Below, one piece after another: positions 10,871-21,617 of a DNA stretch of 64,000 nucleotides; position 1 is the stretch's first letter, and each line of letters opens with the position of its first letter. A program made the position numbers and the translations under genes. Source of the DNA: Pollenia angustigena. Its lineage: Eukaryota > Arthropoda > Insecta > Diptera > Polleniidae. The DNA is taken from the NCBI GenBank assembly GCA_930367215.1, contig OV884059.1:61785393-61849392 (forward strand), given 5' to 3'. The notes beneath the pieces were generated by a model. That model was not told the origin of the DNA. It saw nothing but the letters and a program-made list of their open reading frames with translations, and searched no databases.

Positions 10871-12453
10871 AACTGTTTAAAAATTTGTTTTTGGAACGCA
10901 AACGGCATCCGCCAACATAAAAATGAATTAGAATACTTTCTTAAAAATAAACAAATTGATGTCATGATGATTTCTGAAACTCATTTGACCTCAAGAAATA
11001 CGTTGAAAATCAATGGTTATATACTATATGATACCAAGGACCCTCGATATAGAGCTTGTGGAGGTTCTGCCATTTTAATAAAAACCCGAGTCAAACACTA
11101 CCTAATGTGTGATCATCGTGAAGATTATCTCCAAGCAACGAATATTTGCGTTGAGGAATTAAATAGAAACCTAGTAATTTCATCGTTATACTCCCCGCCC
11201 AGATTTTCAATATCGGAGGACCAATATTATAAATATTAGGACCGTGTTTCCTAGCCGCTGGCGATTATAACGCTAAATATACCTTCTGGGGGTCGCAACT
11301 TATAACACCAAAGGGTCGTGTTTTATTTAACACAATTTCTCAAATGGCTTTAAATGTGGTAGCGAGCGGACAACCAACATATTGGCCCAGTGATCATCAA
11401 AAAATTCCAGATGTCATCGATTTCGGCGTGGTTAAAAACATTCCCATAGAAACGATTCATGTTGAAGCTTCCCTAGAATTATCTTCCGACCACACACAAT
11501 TGTTACTATAATGAACCCCAATAGAATTGTACCTCCGACTGGTTTCTTAGCGACGACAGCTACGCAAATTAATTGGTTAAAATATAAAAAATATCTCAGT
11601 ACCCATTGCAGAGAAAATACTGCGCTCAGTGCACCGGATTATGTAGATCGCTCTATTGACAATTTTGACAGTTTTCTGAAACTAGCTGTTCAACATTCCT
11701 TTATGGCCCCCAAAAAAACAAAAACTATTAAAATATATTCCGCAGATGTCGAGCATCTTTTGTCTGAAAAAAGGAGGGCTCGAAGAGAGTGGCAATTGCA
11801 CAGATCAACTTAAGAACTTACTTAAAGAGTGTACAAAAAGACTAATAAAGTTACTGCAGACTCAGAAAATGGTTTCTCTGGAAAAATATCTTAAGGAACT
11901 TGATGCAACCCCACAATCAGACTACTCATTATGGCGTGCAGCTAGAAATCTAAAAAGGCCAGTTGTCTCTAAACCACCATTAAGAAACTTGAATGGAAGT
12001 TGGGCAAGAAATGATGTTGAAAAAGGAAATCTGTTTGTCAATCATTTAAAAAACGTATTAACCTCAAATATATCTCACGATACTGCGGTCGAGTTACCAC
12101 CTGTTGCAGCTAGAGCAGCTGTTCCCCTAAGATTTGAGTAAAGAGAAATCGAAAAGGCTATTTGTGATTTAAACCCCAAGAAGGCTCCTGGTTTTGATAA
12201 GATCAGCAACAAAATGCTTTTGGAGCTACCCAGCATAGCAAAGAAAATTATTCTTTTCATTTTTAATGCTATTTTACGCCTTAAATACTATCCTCAAAAG
12301 TGGAAGGTTTCCTTAGTCACCATGATACCTAAACCAGGAAAGGATCACACAAAAGTTGAGTCATATAGGCCTATAAGCTTACTTTCTAATATATCAAAGC
12401 TGTTTGAGAAGCTATTAACGTCAAAATCAACCCCAATTTTAAAAATTAGATGA
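10868..12453 (+). pseudogene. LINE ORF2 remnant (endonuclease and N-terminal reverse transcriptase)
   Basis: Begins at ATG 10868 with LKICFWNANGIRQHKNEL, the start of an APE-type endonuclease. ISETHL follows, then after a frameshift near 11239 come AGDYNAKYTFWGS and SDHTQLLL, which complete the nuclease signature. The RT side shows KKAPGFDKISNKML, WKVSLVTMIPKPGKDH and ESYRPISLLS. It is cut off before the YxDD palm. Stops occur at 11811 and 12139. The element cannot make an active enzyme. Confidence 0.85.
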
Positions 12454-12784
12454 GCGATAAACACCTATATTAGTGAACAGAACCCGTGATGAAGAAAATT
12501 TTTGTCTGGCACTGGCAGGACATAAAATAACGTATTAGGTTAAGATTTGATTAATTATTGTTAGTTCATATTTAATATATGAAGATTCAATAAATAAATA
12601 ATGAAAGAAAAAAAAAACAAAATTACAGTATAAATAAGAGTTCCTCAAACCCTTCATTATCATATGGCAAGTGCTTGCGAAAGTGATTAGTGAAGTTAAA
12701 AGCATTTGACAGTCTTGTATCTAATCGGCTATATTGAAATTGATGGAGGCGTGTAACAAATTTAATTATTTTTGTTTTGTGTAT

Positions 12785-12945
12785 GCCCCTATACGAGTTC
12801 CCCGGTAGCCTAGATGCTAATGAGCTAGGTTATCAACGCCGGGGTTGCGGGTTCGATTCCCGCCAGAGACTCTGGTTTAATTCCTGCAGACAAGCGCAGA
12901 GCTTCGCGGGGTTTAACTTAGGGAATTTAAAAAAAAAAAAAAGAG
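12785..12945 (+). repeat. tRNA-derived SINE
   Basis: A tRNA-like head holds an A-box-like GTAGCCTAGATGC and a perfect T-arm, GCGGGTTCGATTCCCGC (B box GGTTCGATTCC), near 12846-12864. The acceptor and anticodon arms do not close properly, so it is not a working tRNA. A body of about 60 bp and a run of some 14 A follow. The exact 3' edge is uncertain. Confidence 0.65.
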
Positions 12946-13147
12946 TGTTCGAGCCTGTTTGTTGCTCGGTGAAATCTCTCGCCATGTTCATCAGTCTCGG
13001 CTGGTGATTGTTCATTAAATTTTTCTGCATGGTAATGCAAAAAATGTATTTTCAATGACATTCTAACTTTTAAGTTTTTAAATGCGGTTGGCATATTTTT
13101 AATTTAAATTATCCAATTTTCAGACCGATGATTTCCTAATACATCGA

Positions 13148-13402
13148 GCCCTAATAGCAAAAATGATGTAACCAACAAAAATAAAATTTTACAGGAGAGT
13201 GTTGTTTTATTTTATTTCATATAAATTTTGTATGAAATTTGACGGTTACCTCTAAATTGTTCTTGCTATAAAATCGTAACGGTGCCTTATGTGACCACGA
13301 CATTTTAGGAGATGATGCAAGTGTTGCCAATAAAGTCATTTATTAAAAAAAAAAAACAAAAATTGAAAATGATGTAGGTTACATCCTTTTTGCTATTAGG
13401 GC
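13148..13402. mobile_element. MITE with GCCCTAATAGCAAAAA ends
   Basis: 255 bp between inverted ends GCCCTAATAGCAAAAA and its complement, flanked by TCGA on both sides. Because TCGA is a palindrome, it could belong either to the duplication or to the ends. The inside includes a run of T/A and no ORF. Confidence 0.75.
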
Positions 13403-13419
13403 TCGACATTTTCTATTAC

Positions 13420-13740
13420 TGACTTCACACAATTTCAGGCCAATAGCTCGATATCATTCAATGTAACTTCAAATTGATGGTCCTTCATAAGACGACAAAT
13501 GTCAGGCCCATTAAGAATTCCTTTTAAGATAAAAACATTGTGAAGGTATGACTCTTAAGTAGCTATAGTTCATACCTTCTTTTTTTTCATGCCGCTTAAT
13601 CGTGGAACAATTAGGCGTAATTCGGTAAAAGCAACACCATCTGGGCTCAATGGATTTATACAAGTTTTTACAAAACCCAGTTTCATGTGGAATGGAGGAA
13701 GCAAAATCTTTTCCATCGGAACAAGTGGCAAGCACTTGCG
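13420..13740 (-). pseudogene. Transposon-protein remnant with a probable 55-bp intron
   Basis: Minus-strand translation reads LVPMEKILLPPFHMKLGFV, then NPLSPDGVAFTELRLIVPRL up to an A-run frameshift, and after 13521 GILNGPDICRLMKDHQFEV and LNDIELLA. From memory, this resembles a large family of uncharacterised, transposon-like insect and cnidarian proteins with an EKILLPPxHxKLG motif followed by a KEGxxxGPxI motif. Removing 13575-13521, which begins GTATGA and ends AAAAG, would bring the two blocks together in phase at that motif. The 8-A run and a stop show decay. It probably represents the composite transposon's own gene. Confidence 0.5.
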
Positions 13741-13793
13741 ATATGACAATGAAGGGTTTTAGAAACTCTTATTTATACTGTAATTGTTTAAAT

Positions 13794-14395
13794 TAAAGAT
13801 TGCTTCGAGACATTCATGACCATGTTTTGTAAAAAAACAAAGCTGGGACGATTTATGTTTCTACGTGCTCCAGGTATAACAATAGAATATGTTACTTAAG
13901 TTTTATACAACACCTATAGTGCGGTTTTTCCAAATAAAATACAAAGATGCAAAAATGTATGACTTTATTTCGTAATTCTAAGAATTTTTTAATTCGTAAC
14001 TGTGGATTTTCAAAAATTCCTCCCTCAAAGTGAAAGTGTGGTAATGTTGTATGCATATTTCTTTGGAATAGCGTAAATTCGTAATATTTGTTCTTTTGTT
14101 TTGTTAATGGCACAAAAACCGCATTCAAATAATTTAACGTCAAAATGTGATTGGAAATACATTTTCTGCATTGCCACATTCTTCATGTTTACAAAATATT
14201 GAATAAAGAATTTAATAATTATAAAAAAGTCCTATGAAGTCCTTCATATATATTGGAGGGGGATAAAATGTATGACGGACGTACATTAGTTTTTCGTCCT
14301 TAACATTTTGTTAAATCATTATTTCCCTTTATCTCCACCCCTTAGGGGGTTTAATTAACATTTTTCGTCTTTTGTGAATAAAATCAAAAGTTGTT
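13794..14395 (-). repeat. Right inner inverted arm of the composite transposon
   Basis: Reverse complement of 8098-9077 minus the MITE there. Includes the 95-codon minus-strand ORF 14179-13892, partner of the ORF at 8680. Confidence 0.8.
13892..14179 (-). CDS. Unassigned 95-codon ORF in the right arm
   Basis: Starts MWQCRKCISNHILTLNYLN and matches the ORF at 8680-8943 almost throughout (KQKNKYYEF, RNMHTTLPHFHF, IFENPQLRIKKFLELRNKV). No known domain recognised. The frame is open in both arms, which is either recent common origin or weak constraint. Confidence 0.3.
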   Translation of the reverse strand: MWQCRKCISNHILTLNYLNAVFVPLTKQKNKYYEFTLFQRNMHTTLPHFHFEGGIFENPQLRIKKFLELRNKVIHFCIFVFYLEKPHYRCCIKLK

Positions 14396-14612
14396 AACAG
14401 ATTTTAACCATTTATGGCTTGTTTTGTTTGCAATTTTTTTGCTTCGTTTTTTATACGTCTGGAGAAAATTGGAAGCCTAGCTGCATTTTCCAATTTTTTT
14501 TATGAATTTTTAAGAAACATAAGTTTTCGAAATTTTCTAAAACGACTGCGCATATTAGAAAAAAATTTAACATTTCTTAAAGTAAATTTTATCGTGGAGT
14601 TTCGGTTTTTTA

Positions 14613-15456
14613 TATCGGGTGATTTTTTTAAGAGCTTTAGGAAAGTTTAATAAAAAAAATCACATAAAATTCAGAAAAATGCATGAAATCTTTATTTGAA
14701 TCGATAGTACGGTCCATATAATATAATGTTTGAAGATTATTTCATGCAAATGTTCAGTCCAATTTTGGCATACTCATTCCATCATTTCGGCCGGTATTTC
14801 ATGAGTAAATGCTTCAATGTTGTCTTCCAGTGCGTCAATTGAAGCGGGCATGTGGGTATAGACATGCGCTTTAACATAGCCCCACAAAAAATAGTCTAAA
14901 GGCGTTAAATCGCACGATCTAGGCGGCCAATTGACCGGTCCCGAACGTGAAAGAAAGTGTTCACCGAACTCGCCTCTCAATAATTCTATTGTTAAGCGTG
15001 CTGTGTGGCATGTGGCACTGTCTTGTTGAAACCACATGTCATGCAAGTCAAGCTCTTGCATTTTGGGCAAAAAAAAGTTGGATATCATTTCACGGCAGCG
15101 CTCACCACACAGTTACGTTACGATTCGCATCATCTTTGAAGAAGTACGGTGCAATGATTCCACCAGCCCATAAACCGCACCAAACTGTGTCTTTTTCTGG
15201 ATGCATTGGTAGCTCTTGCAATGCTTCTGGCTGAACTTCATAAAATGGAAGAAGCGCGCGATGCACTTTCTTAACTGAGCACGCATTTTGATAATAAAAT
15301 TCAATAATTTGCAAGCGTTGTTCGTTTGTAAGACGATTCATGGTTAAATTATAGACCAAACTGAAGATGTTTGACAGTGAAACAAAACACGAAACGTGCG
15401 TCAGCTATTTAAACCAGTGTTGCCAAAAAGATAATAGCTAAAAAATCACCTGATAT
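14613..15456 (-). mobile_element. Mariner element, internally deleted
   Basis: Inverted ends TATCGGGTGATTTTTT (14613) and TATCAGGTGATTTTTT (complement at 15456), next to TA. At about 0.84 kb it is shorter than the roughly 1.3 kb of intact mariners. It lies in the right arm of the composite transposon. Confidence 0.85.
14774..15343 (-). pseudogene. Mariner transposase remnant
   Basis: The N-terminus (MNRLTNEQRLQIIEFYYQNA, helix-turn-helix start) runs into LLPFYEV and then jumps to QPEALQELPMHPEK. The intervening part, including the first catalytic Asp region, is deleted. After a frameshift near 15100 the C-terminal half continues with WFQQDSATCHTA (second Asp), SRSGPVNWPPRSCDLTPLDY (third Asp, DD34D spacing) and FLWGYVKAHVY. 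Inactive. Confidence 0.9.
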
Positions 15457-15597
15457 AAAAAATTAATTATAAAAAATAAAAAAAATTTCATATTTTGTGA
15501 ACAAAATCAAAAGTTGTAAAATATGGCTTATTTTTCCTTTCTTAAAGGAAAATTTTTTGCGGAATTTTTTTTTTAATTTTTCAATAAGCTAAAGCGT

Positions 15598-15777
15598 TTT
15601 TAAGTTACGTGAACATATGTTGTGCAATCTCCTCTATTTTCGAAATAACGGTATATCTCGAAAGCCAGAGCTAACCTAAAAGAACGGCTAGCACCACTGG
15701 ATTCAGCGTAGTCGAATTAAGTTAAAACTCCAAGTGCCCAGCTTGTCTCATAAAAAGTATAAATTGCTAGCACAGTG
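15598..15777 (-). repeat. Right outer inverted arm of the composite transposon
   Basis: Partner of 1144-1335, ending TAGCACAGTG before TTA at 15778-15780. Confidence 0.75.
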
Positions 15778-16924
15778 TTATGAAATGATTGACTGTGTGT
15801 GGGAATGTATGTGTTTGAAAAGAAGAACTCGTTTTTATATATAATTTTATTTAATTTGGGCAAAAATCTGTTGACAATTGTCGGATTTATCAGAAATTCA
15901 GCTTTCTTAAACGTTATTATTATGCTGTTAAACGTATTTAATATTTATAGCACAAACATTTTTTAGTGGCTGATCCGTTGCTGACAATACCATCCGTCCT
16001 GTATTGTCAAGGCAGCTTAAATCAAGAAGTTATAATTTATAACACTGCATTGCAAAAACCAGTTGCGTTTCTTGGTTTTAGGAATGCTTTGCAAAAGTTT
16101 GCACGGTAAAGTTTTGGGAATACGTGACGTTGCTGCACTGCAAAGAAATATGCGCTTATGAAGGCAGCCTATAATTTTAGAGTTTTGTTTAATCAAAAAC
16201 ATTTTTTGCTTCAAATCCTCAAACTTTTCCGTTGATTTATAATGTAATGCTTAAAAAAATAATTATTGAAATTTACCAAAATTTTTAAAGATGTTCGAGC
16301 TTTAATCCTTCTTATTGTCCGCGAAACCAACTGTACAGTTGCTTTCAATCCGAGAGTTTTCTGTTTTAAAGGAATAAATAAACAAGATTTTAAAATCAAT
16401 TGTAGCACTTTAATGCTTTTGTTTTCGATTTTATTTTGTCAGGTCCTATCGTTTTTCATTTGCTGGAAACTTGGTATTTGAAGTGATTCTCAAAAACCAT
16501 AACCAGTTTTGAAAAACGAGTCGTAGATTTGAGTTCAGTTTAGTTTTTAAATGTAAATTTAGTTTTGAAAATTTGGTTGCCGTAACAATAACTCCCATAC
16601 AAAACTGGATTTAAAAATGGCTTTTGTTATTTAAAAATCTTATAAATGCATACATATTACGAGCATAAGAATAAGATTAAACGGATACTTGGTATTTAGG
16701 TTAAATAGTTGTTGGCAGCACTGCATGTTAATTTCTTATAACATGGTCCATACTACAGTACATTGGACCATGTTGTAAGTAGTCCATTTAAGCCACAATG
16801 GACCACGTAGTCCAATATTATCTGTAGGGTATCTAAATATAGATTTCCATATAATTTTGTTTTTGTTTTGAAATGAAAAACAAAAATTGATATTTAAATA
16901 CAATTGGTGAAATAGGGACTAAGA
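15778..16924. other. Unassigned intronic sequence
   Basis: AT-rich, no element ends that I can support. One clear hairpin: AACATGGTCCA (16739) and TGGACCATGTT (to 16776). Short minus-strand ORFs at 16017-16408 have no recognisable motifs. Confidence 0.5.
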
Positions 16925-17128
16925 ATACGAATTACAAAAAAATAAAACGGGGAAGTGAAAAAATTATAAGTTTGTTGTATGATCGCGGTTCTACAATCCT
17001 CAAAATAAAAGGGAGCCAAGTATTTCGTCTTTCCAAGAATTAGGGGACGGAAAGAACATTATTTCATCTTTAAGCTATGGTGCCGAATGATTATCTCACA
17101 GTTTATTTTAATATATAATGAATTTAAA
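16925..17128 (+). repeat. Unclassified dispersed repeat, copy 1 (split)
   Basis: Resembles 43625-43900: both have a GTTTGTTGTAYGAYCGC block, ATGGTGCCGAATG and AATGAATTTAAATTAA. Its continuation lies at 21618-21700 (ATGTTCCACRTTGYATTA), so a DINE-1-like element and a hAT sit inside this copy. Confidence 0.6.
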
Positions 17129-18156
17129 TTAAAACAAGTTAGAGTGCTATATTCGGCTGTGCCGAATCTTTGATACTTTCCACCGACAGTTCGAATATTT
17201 CAGGAGTGATATTTATATGATATCTATTGGTTGCGGTTTAGACCTATTTTAAATTATTGACCGACAACCTTGAGTAAAATATCATGATTCGTAACAGTTT
17301 AAGCCGAACTTAAATGATTTTCAGGAGGGGGATCTATATTGGACCCATGGTTAATTATGGACCGACCAATCATCCCAAAATTCCGCAGAGTGATTTCTGA
17401 TATTAAAAAACATAAATTTCAATACAGCGATGAAATTAGTTTAAGCGTTTACACTGAATTTTAGAAGGCTGCTAATTATGGTAAATTATGGACCGTATAT
17501 CACAAAATAGCATAATATTTTTTTCTGCTCATATGAAACTAAGTTGGTAGAAATTTTACCACAATAAATATAACTGCTACGGTTTAAGGCGTATTTCATT
17601 AATTTACCAGAGTGGGCTTTATATGGGGCCTATAGTAAATTAGGCAACGATCATCACTGAGTTATTCCTAGTCCTATAAAACTGTGACGTGCCAAATTTT
17701 GTTATGATAGCATTTAAATTATTAATTCTTGGCGTACTAAACTGTTTTCCGGGAGTAGGCTTTATATGGGGCCTATAGTAAATTATAAACGGATCTTCAC
17801 GAAATTTTACAGTGTTATTTTCGAATAACACAAATTTTTGCAAAATCTTATATCATTCCGTGCGTTTGTCCACCTTTTATGTTAGTTTTTGCAACAAAAT
17901 TATAAACTTTTAAGGTGGTCGTTCCACATTTTGATTCATAGCTCTGATCCTATTAAACCGATTTTGTTGGATTTCAATCCCAAACTGCTTAGGATAACAA
18001 CAAGCAATTTGAGACCAAGTTTGTTTATTTATTTTGAGTTTTTCGAAAGCTAGCGTGTTTTCAATAGCCAAACAGACGGATAGACGGTCAGACGGACAGA
18101 CAGATGGAGATGGCTAAACCGACTTAGAATTACTCAAGGAGCCAGAATATATATAT
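17129..18156 (+). mobile_element. DINE-1/mini-me-like repeat, copy A, left part
   Basis: Starts ACAAGTTAGAGTGCTATATT, with the hairpin ATTCGGCTGTGCCGAAT. The middle holds diverged repeats with GGGGCCTATAGTAAATTA. At 18070-18110 is a microsatellite of GACGGACAGACAGA type, i.e. GTCY on the other strand, which is the mark of mini-me/DINE-1 repeats in flies. It is interrupted at 18156 by a hAT and resumes at 21517. Confidence 0.7.
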
Positions 18157-19299
18157 TAGAGTTGTCAATTATTCGCCTTTCAACTTTGTTCGAATAATTC
18201 AAGTAATTGTTTTTGTTTGTTCGATCAAGCGATTAAATCTAAAAAATTATTCGATTAATCGATGAGAATAACGATTAAAAAAATTTTTTTCTTCCACTAC
18301 ATCGTTTTCAATGGCAATATTGTAACACTTACAACAACATTTTCTATTCTTTAATTTTAAGCTTTTTGTTGCAAAACTCGTTTGTTAAAAATTTATGCCA
18401 AATGATTCTTACAGTTTTCTTGACGCTTTTTTAGACGCAATATTCTGATTGCATCAATGAATGTTCGTGCTAAAATCATGAAATCATCTGGTATTTTAAA
18501 TGTTGTAAACAAACGAGTTTTGCAACAAACCTACTCAATTGTTTGCTATGAACATATAATACATTTTTGAAATACAATGAATACTCAACATTGAGATAAC
18601 CAGACAACCAGGGATATGGCAACAATATTTTTTAACTTTCCTTCATTTTGTATAAAATCGCTAAAAACGTATGAGAATAAATCGAATTCTAAGCTTTTAT
18701 TTAATTTATTTTTTAATAAAAAAAAATTGTTCAATTAATCGACGTTAATTAATCGATTTATTTGATATTCGAAAATCGTCGTTTTAAAATTATACGAACA
18801 CGACCCTACAAGAATAGTGACGGTCATTTGACCTATCATATGACCGACATTGCTGATACGGATATCGGTCATCGCGTAGAACAAAGTTTCTATTATTTTC
18901 TTAAGGCCAACGTGAAAAAAAATTACCTAAACTTTTGTGTACGTGTGATTTTGCATCCTTCTTTAACCTATGAATTTTGTAGTAGATAAAACATATATCT
19001 GAGCTGTTTACTCTTATACTCTTTACATATCTGTACTGATGTATAAACCGGGCACAGCTGACTAGTTAATACTGATGCATATACCGGTCACAGCTGACTA
19101 GTCAGTACTGATGCATATATTCGTCACTGTTGGCGTACTTTTTAGCTTAAATAAAACACGCTTCATTTTATTCAATTCTCATACATATTTTTGTTTTTTA
19201 TTTAAAATAAAATTCAATATTTGTTCGTTTTACAAAATAAATTAAATAAATAAATAATTATTTTTTGTCCTATGAGGTAATTTAAATTTTATAAAGCTT

Positions 19300-20402
19300 T
19301 TTTGCAATAGTCCCAACTTCAATATTTCACTTGGTTTTTGCTTAAGTCAACCTTTGGTTAATATTGATGCTATAGATAAGTACATATACTAAGGAATGAT
19401 CCTATACACTACCAGAATATCTTGTAGTTTCATTAGAATCATTCCTAAGTATATGTTTACACACAGAAAAAAATCAATGTAAATTCGTTCAAAACAAGGT
19501 TGATTTTACATTTTTCAGTAGTGATTTTGCTTCATTGTTGTTTCATGTTAATTTAACATGATTTTACAATAACTTGCGAACAACATTTTTTTCTTTTAAA
19601 ATAACTATAATTCATGTGAATTTAACATTGCAGTAAAGTTAGAGCAAAATGTAATTAATATTGAAATAACAATCCGAATCACGTTGAATGAAAGTTATTT
19701 AAAGTTGAAACAACGTGAATTTCATGTAGAATCAAATTGGTTGGAGTTGATGTAACAGTGTGAAGACAACATATGCATTTATTTAAGAATAATTTAAAAC
19801 ACTTACCCCTATAACACATGTTTCACTTATTTTGTATCTCCTTTGTTAACAGAAGCATCAGCAAAATGGCCCGATATCGTTTTCGTCATCATTCTACTTT
19901 GAAAACTTGATGTACTATTTAACTAAATAATTTTAATTAAAAGAATACGGGAATTGTCTTCTTTTTATAACATATTTTAAACATGATAATAAAAAGATGT
20001 ACATACTTAAGTGTGTATGCATGTTAATTTAACAAGATAAACTTTTGATTTAAATATAAAAAAGGTTTTTATGGATTCAATATTGAAGAATGTTATTTTA
20101 ACATTCTTTTTTATGGATTCAATATTGAAGAATGTTATTTTAACAGTGAATAATATTAAATAAACGTGATTTAAGATTATTTTAATATTTTTCATTTAAA
20201 ATTAATATGAAATAATGATAAATTTAAATAAATGGCATACTTTTGCAGAAATTTACCATGATTCTCAATCAACATTTCGCAATGTTATTTTAACATTGGT
20301 ATTTTTTTCTGTGTGTACATCTATAGCATCAATGTTAATTAAAGGTTGGCTTAAGCAAAAACCAAGTGAAATATTTAAAGAATGGGAATATTGCAAAAAG
20401 GC
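19300..20402. mobile_element. Nested inverted-repeat element inside the hAT
   Basis: Arms of about 88 bp: 19300-19387 pairs with 20314-20402 (shared TTTCACTTGGTTTTTGCTTA). Inside the left arm, 19382-19456 forms its own hairpin (ACATATACTAAGGAATGA). Between the arms lies a unit 19462-20313 with CACAGAAAAAAAT ends. Confidence 0.7.
19462..20313. mobile_element. CACAGAAAAAAAT-ended non-autonomous element
   Basis: Starts CACAGAAAAAAATC and ends ATTTTTTTCTGTG. The body is full of short palindromes of the GTTAATTTAAC/TGTTATTTTAACA kind (about 19547, 20022, 20091, 20133, 20284). A 42-bp unit is tandemly repeated at 20071 and 20113. The same end type occurs at 50966-51134. Family not assigned. Confidence 0.6.
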
Positions 20403-21516
20403 TTAATAATACAGGGACCGTAACAGTTATTCCTCCTTTCATAAACGTCAGATGATAACAGTTTTTTTTATTAAATATTAGACGCTGCTCGTAACCAATA
20501 GTTTTATTAAAAAGTTATTGGTTTTTGCAAAACGTTTGGCTAGATCAAACACCATTTAACTGTTTTTTTAATATCATTGTACTATTCTGCTACAAGAAAT
20601 GCTAGATTTGTGTTTTTCGCTACAATTTGCCAAATAAAAAAGACGACTTAATTTTATTTAAAAACAAAGTTTCATGATAAAATACCTCTGAATATCGTAT
20701 AACCAACTCTGGCTCCTTACAAAAAAACCAAATCAAGTTGACTGCTGTACGTATGCATTTACACCATTCACTGCAGGTGGAAGAATTAACACGGAAAAAT
20801 CTTTTCGCCTCTAATCATAATATGACGATTATCCAACTGAACATCGGGATGAGCTTCTTCATTGAGAATTCGTGTCCACCTGGTGCATAAAACAAACAAA
20901 TGAGTTTCTACAATATTTTTCACGAAACGAAACTTACCGATTTGCATTCTGGCACAGGTTTTAGTGTACCAAACATTGTAAAAATCCGTAATGTAAATAA
21001 AAAATTAAACCTTTGCCTTGACGTCTTAAACGATGTGCCCATCCATAGATTTTAACGTTTCTGTTAATTTTCGACACATTCAAATATGCAGCTGGCCAAC
21101 TGGGATCTTCGGATATGAGTCATTTGTTTAGGCTTTTCCGCATCTTCAGCTTCGCGTTTTTCTTTTTCGTATTTTTATAACTTACTTACCCAAATCCTTT
21201 GGATTTTCCTTATTTATTTTAATAATTTAATAATTATTAAAATATTTTGCAGTATTTAATTTAAACAATTCACAAATATTAGCCAGTAAAGCGTATGTAT
21301 AACAAAAATTAAAAAAAAAAATTGCCATTTTTTGTGGTGTTTTCAGTTGTTCTACTCTAACATATATGTTAGAGTGGTACAACTAATGTAAAATTGTTGC
21401 AAGTGTGTTAGTAAAATTTTTTTTTTTTTTTTAGTCTCGGTCATCCATTTCTTGTAGGGGAGTTTGATTTTGTTTGATCGATTAATTGAATTATTCTTAA
21501 TCGGTTGACAGCTCTA

Positions 21517-21617
21517 ATATATATACTTTATGAGATGAATAATAAAAAAGTTTCACACGGAATGATAAACTTAGTATACCCCCTTCATAACTAATTGTGG
21601 TGGAGGGTATAAAAATA
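21517..21617 (+). mobile_element. DINE-1/mini-me-like repeat, copy A, right part
   Basis: Continues the copy split by the hAT: AAAAAGTTTCACACGGAATG, then a terminal hairpin of TATACCC/GGGTATA type with ATTGTGGTGGAGGGTATA. Confidence 0.7.

Larger units (their letters stand above)
9086..12606 (+). mobile_element. Jockey-type non-LTR retrotransposon (LINE), internally deleted
   Basis: Inserted in the left arm: AWTTACAG flanks it (about 9078-9085 and 12612-12619), matching the uninterrupted partner arm near 13785. It has a 5' region of about 360 bp, ORF1 with zinc knuckles, and ORF2 overlapping the ORF1 stop by ATGA. The 3' end has AATAAATAAATAATG followed by an A-rich tail. The catalytic half of reverse transcriptase is missing. 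A palindromic ATGTATAC/GTATACAT tract lies in the 5' region (9280-9330). The end of the same family recurs at 52530-55460. Confidence 0.85.
1144..15777. mobile_element. Composite foldback-type DNA transposon with CACTGTGCTA ends and TTA duplication
   Basis: The outer ends are CACTGTGCTA (1144-1153) and its exact complement (15768-15777), flanked on both sides by TTA (1141-1143, 15778-15780). Roughly 190 bp of sequence next to each end pair as diverged inverted repeats (1144-1335 with 15598-15777). Further blocks pair across the centre: 8098-9077 with 13794-14395, and 12608-12668 with 13728-13790. A 3-bp duplication and a CACT-start end fit the CMC (CACTA/Mirage/Chapaev) group, but I assign this only tentatively. 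The interior has been invaded by a BEL/Pao, a LINE, two MITEs, a SINE and a mariner. Those insertions are absent from the opposite arm, so they came after the arms formed. Confidence 0.65.
18157..21516. mobile_element. hAT-type element (3.36 kb) with perfect 8-bp duplication
   Basis: Ends TAGAGTTGTCAA (18157) and TTGACAGCTCTA (21516), flanked by ATATATAT on both sides (18149-18156, 21517-21524). Subterminal sequence is rich in ATTCGATTAATCGA palindromes. A 36-bp tandem repeat (CACAGCTGACTAGT core; starts 19035, 19071, 19107) lies inside. No transposase is recognisable, so it is non-autonomous or decayed. Another inverted-repeat element is nested at 19300-20402. Confidence 0.8.

Noticed and set aside
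12785..12870. A functional tRNA gene
   Set aside because: The T-arm is perfect but acceptor and anticodon arms do not fold; followed by a body and A-run, so a SINE.
15359..15400. CTGAAGA ... GAAAC on the plus strand as a third hammerhead
   Set aside because: Only a 3-bp stem II with extra bases before GAAA, no cleavage triplet in place and no stem I.
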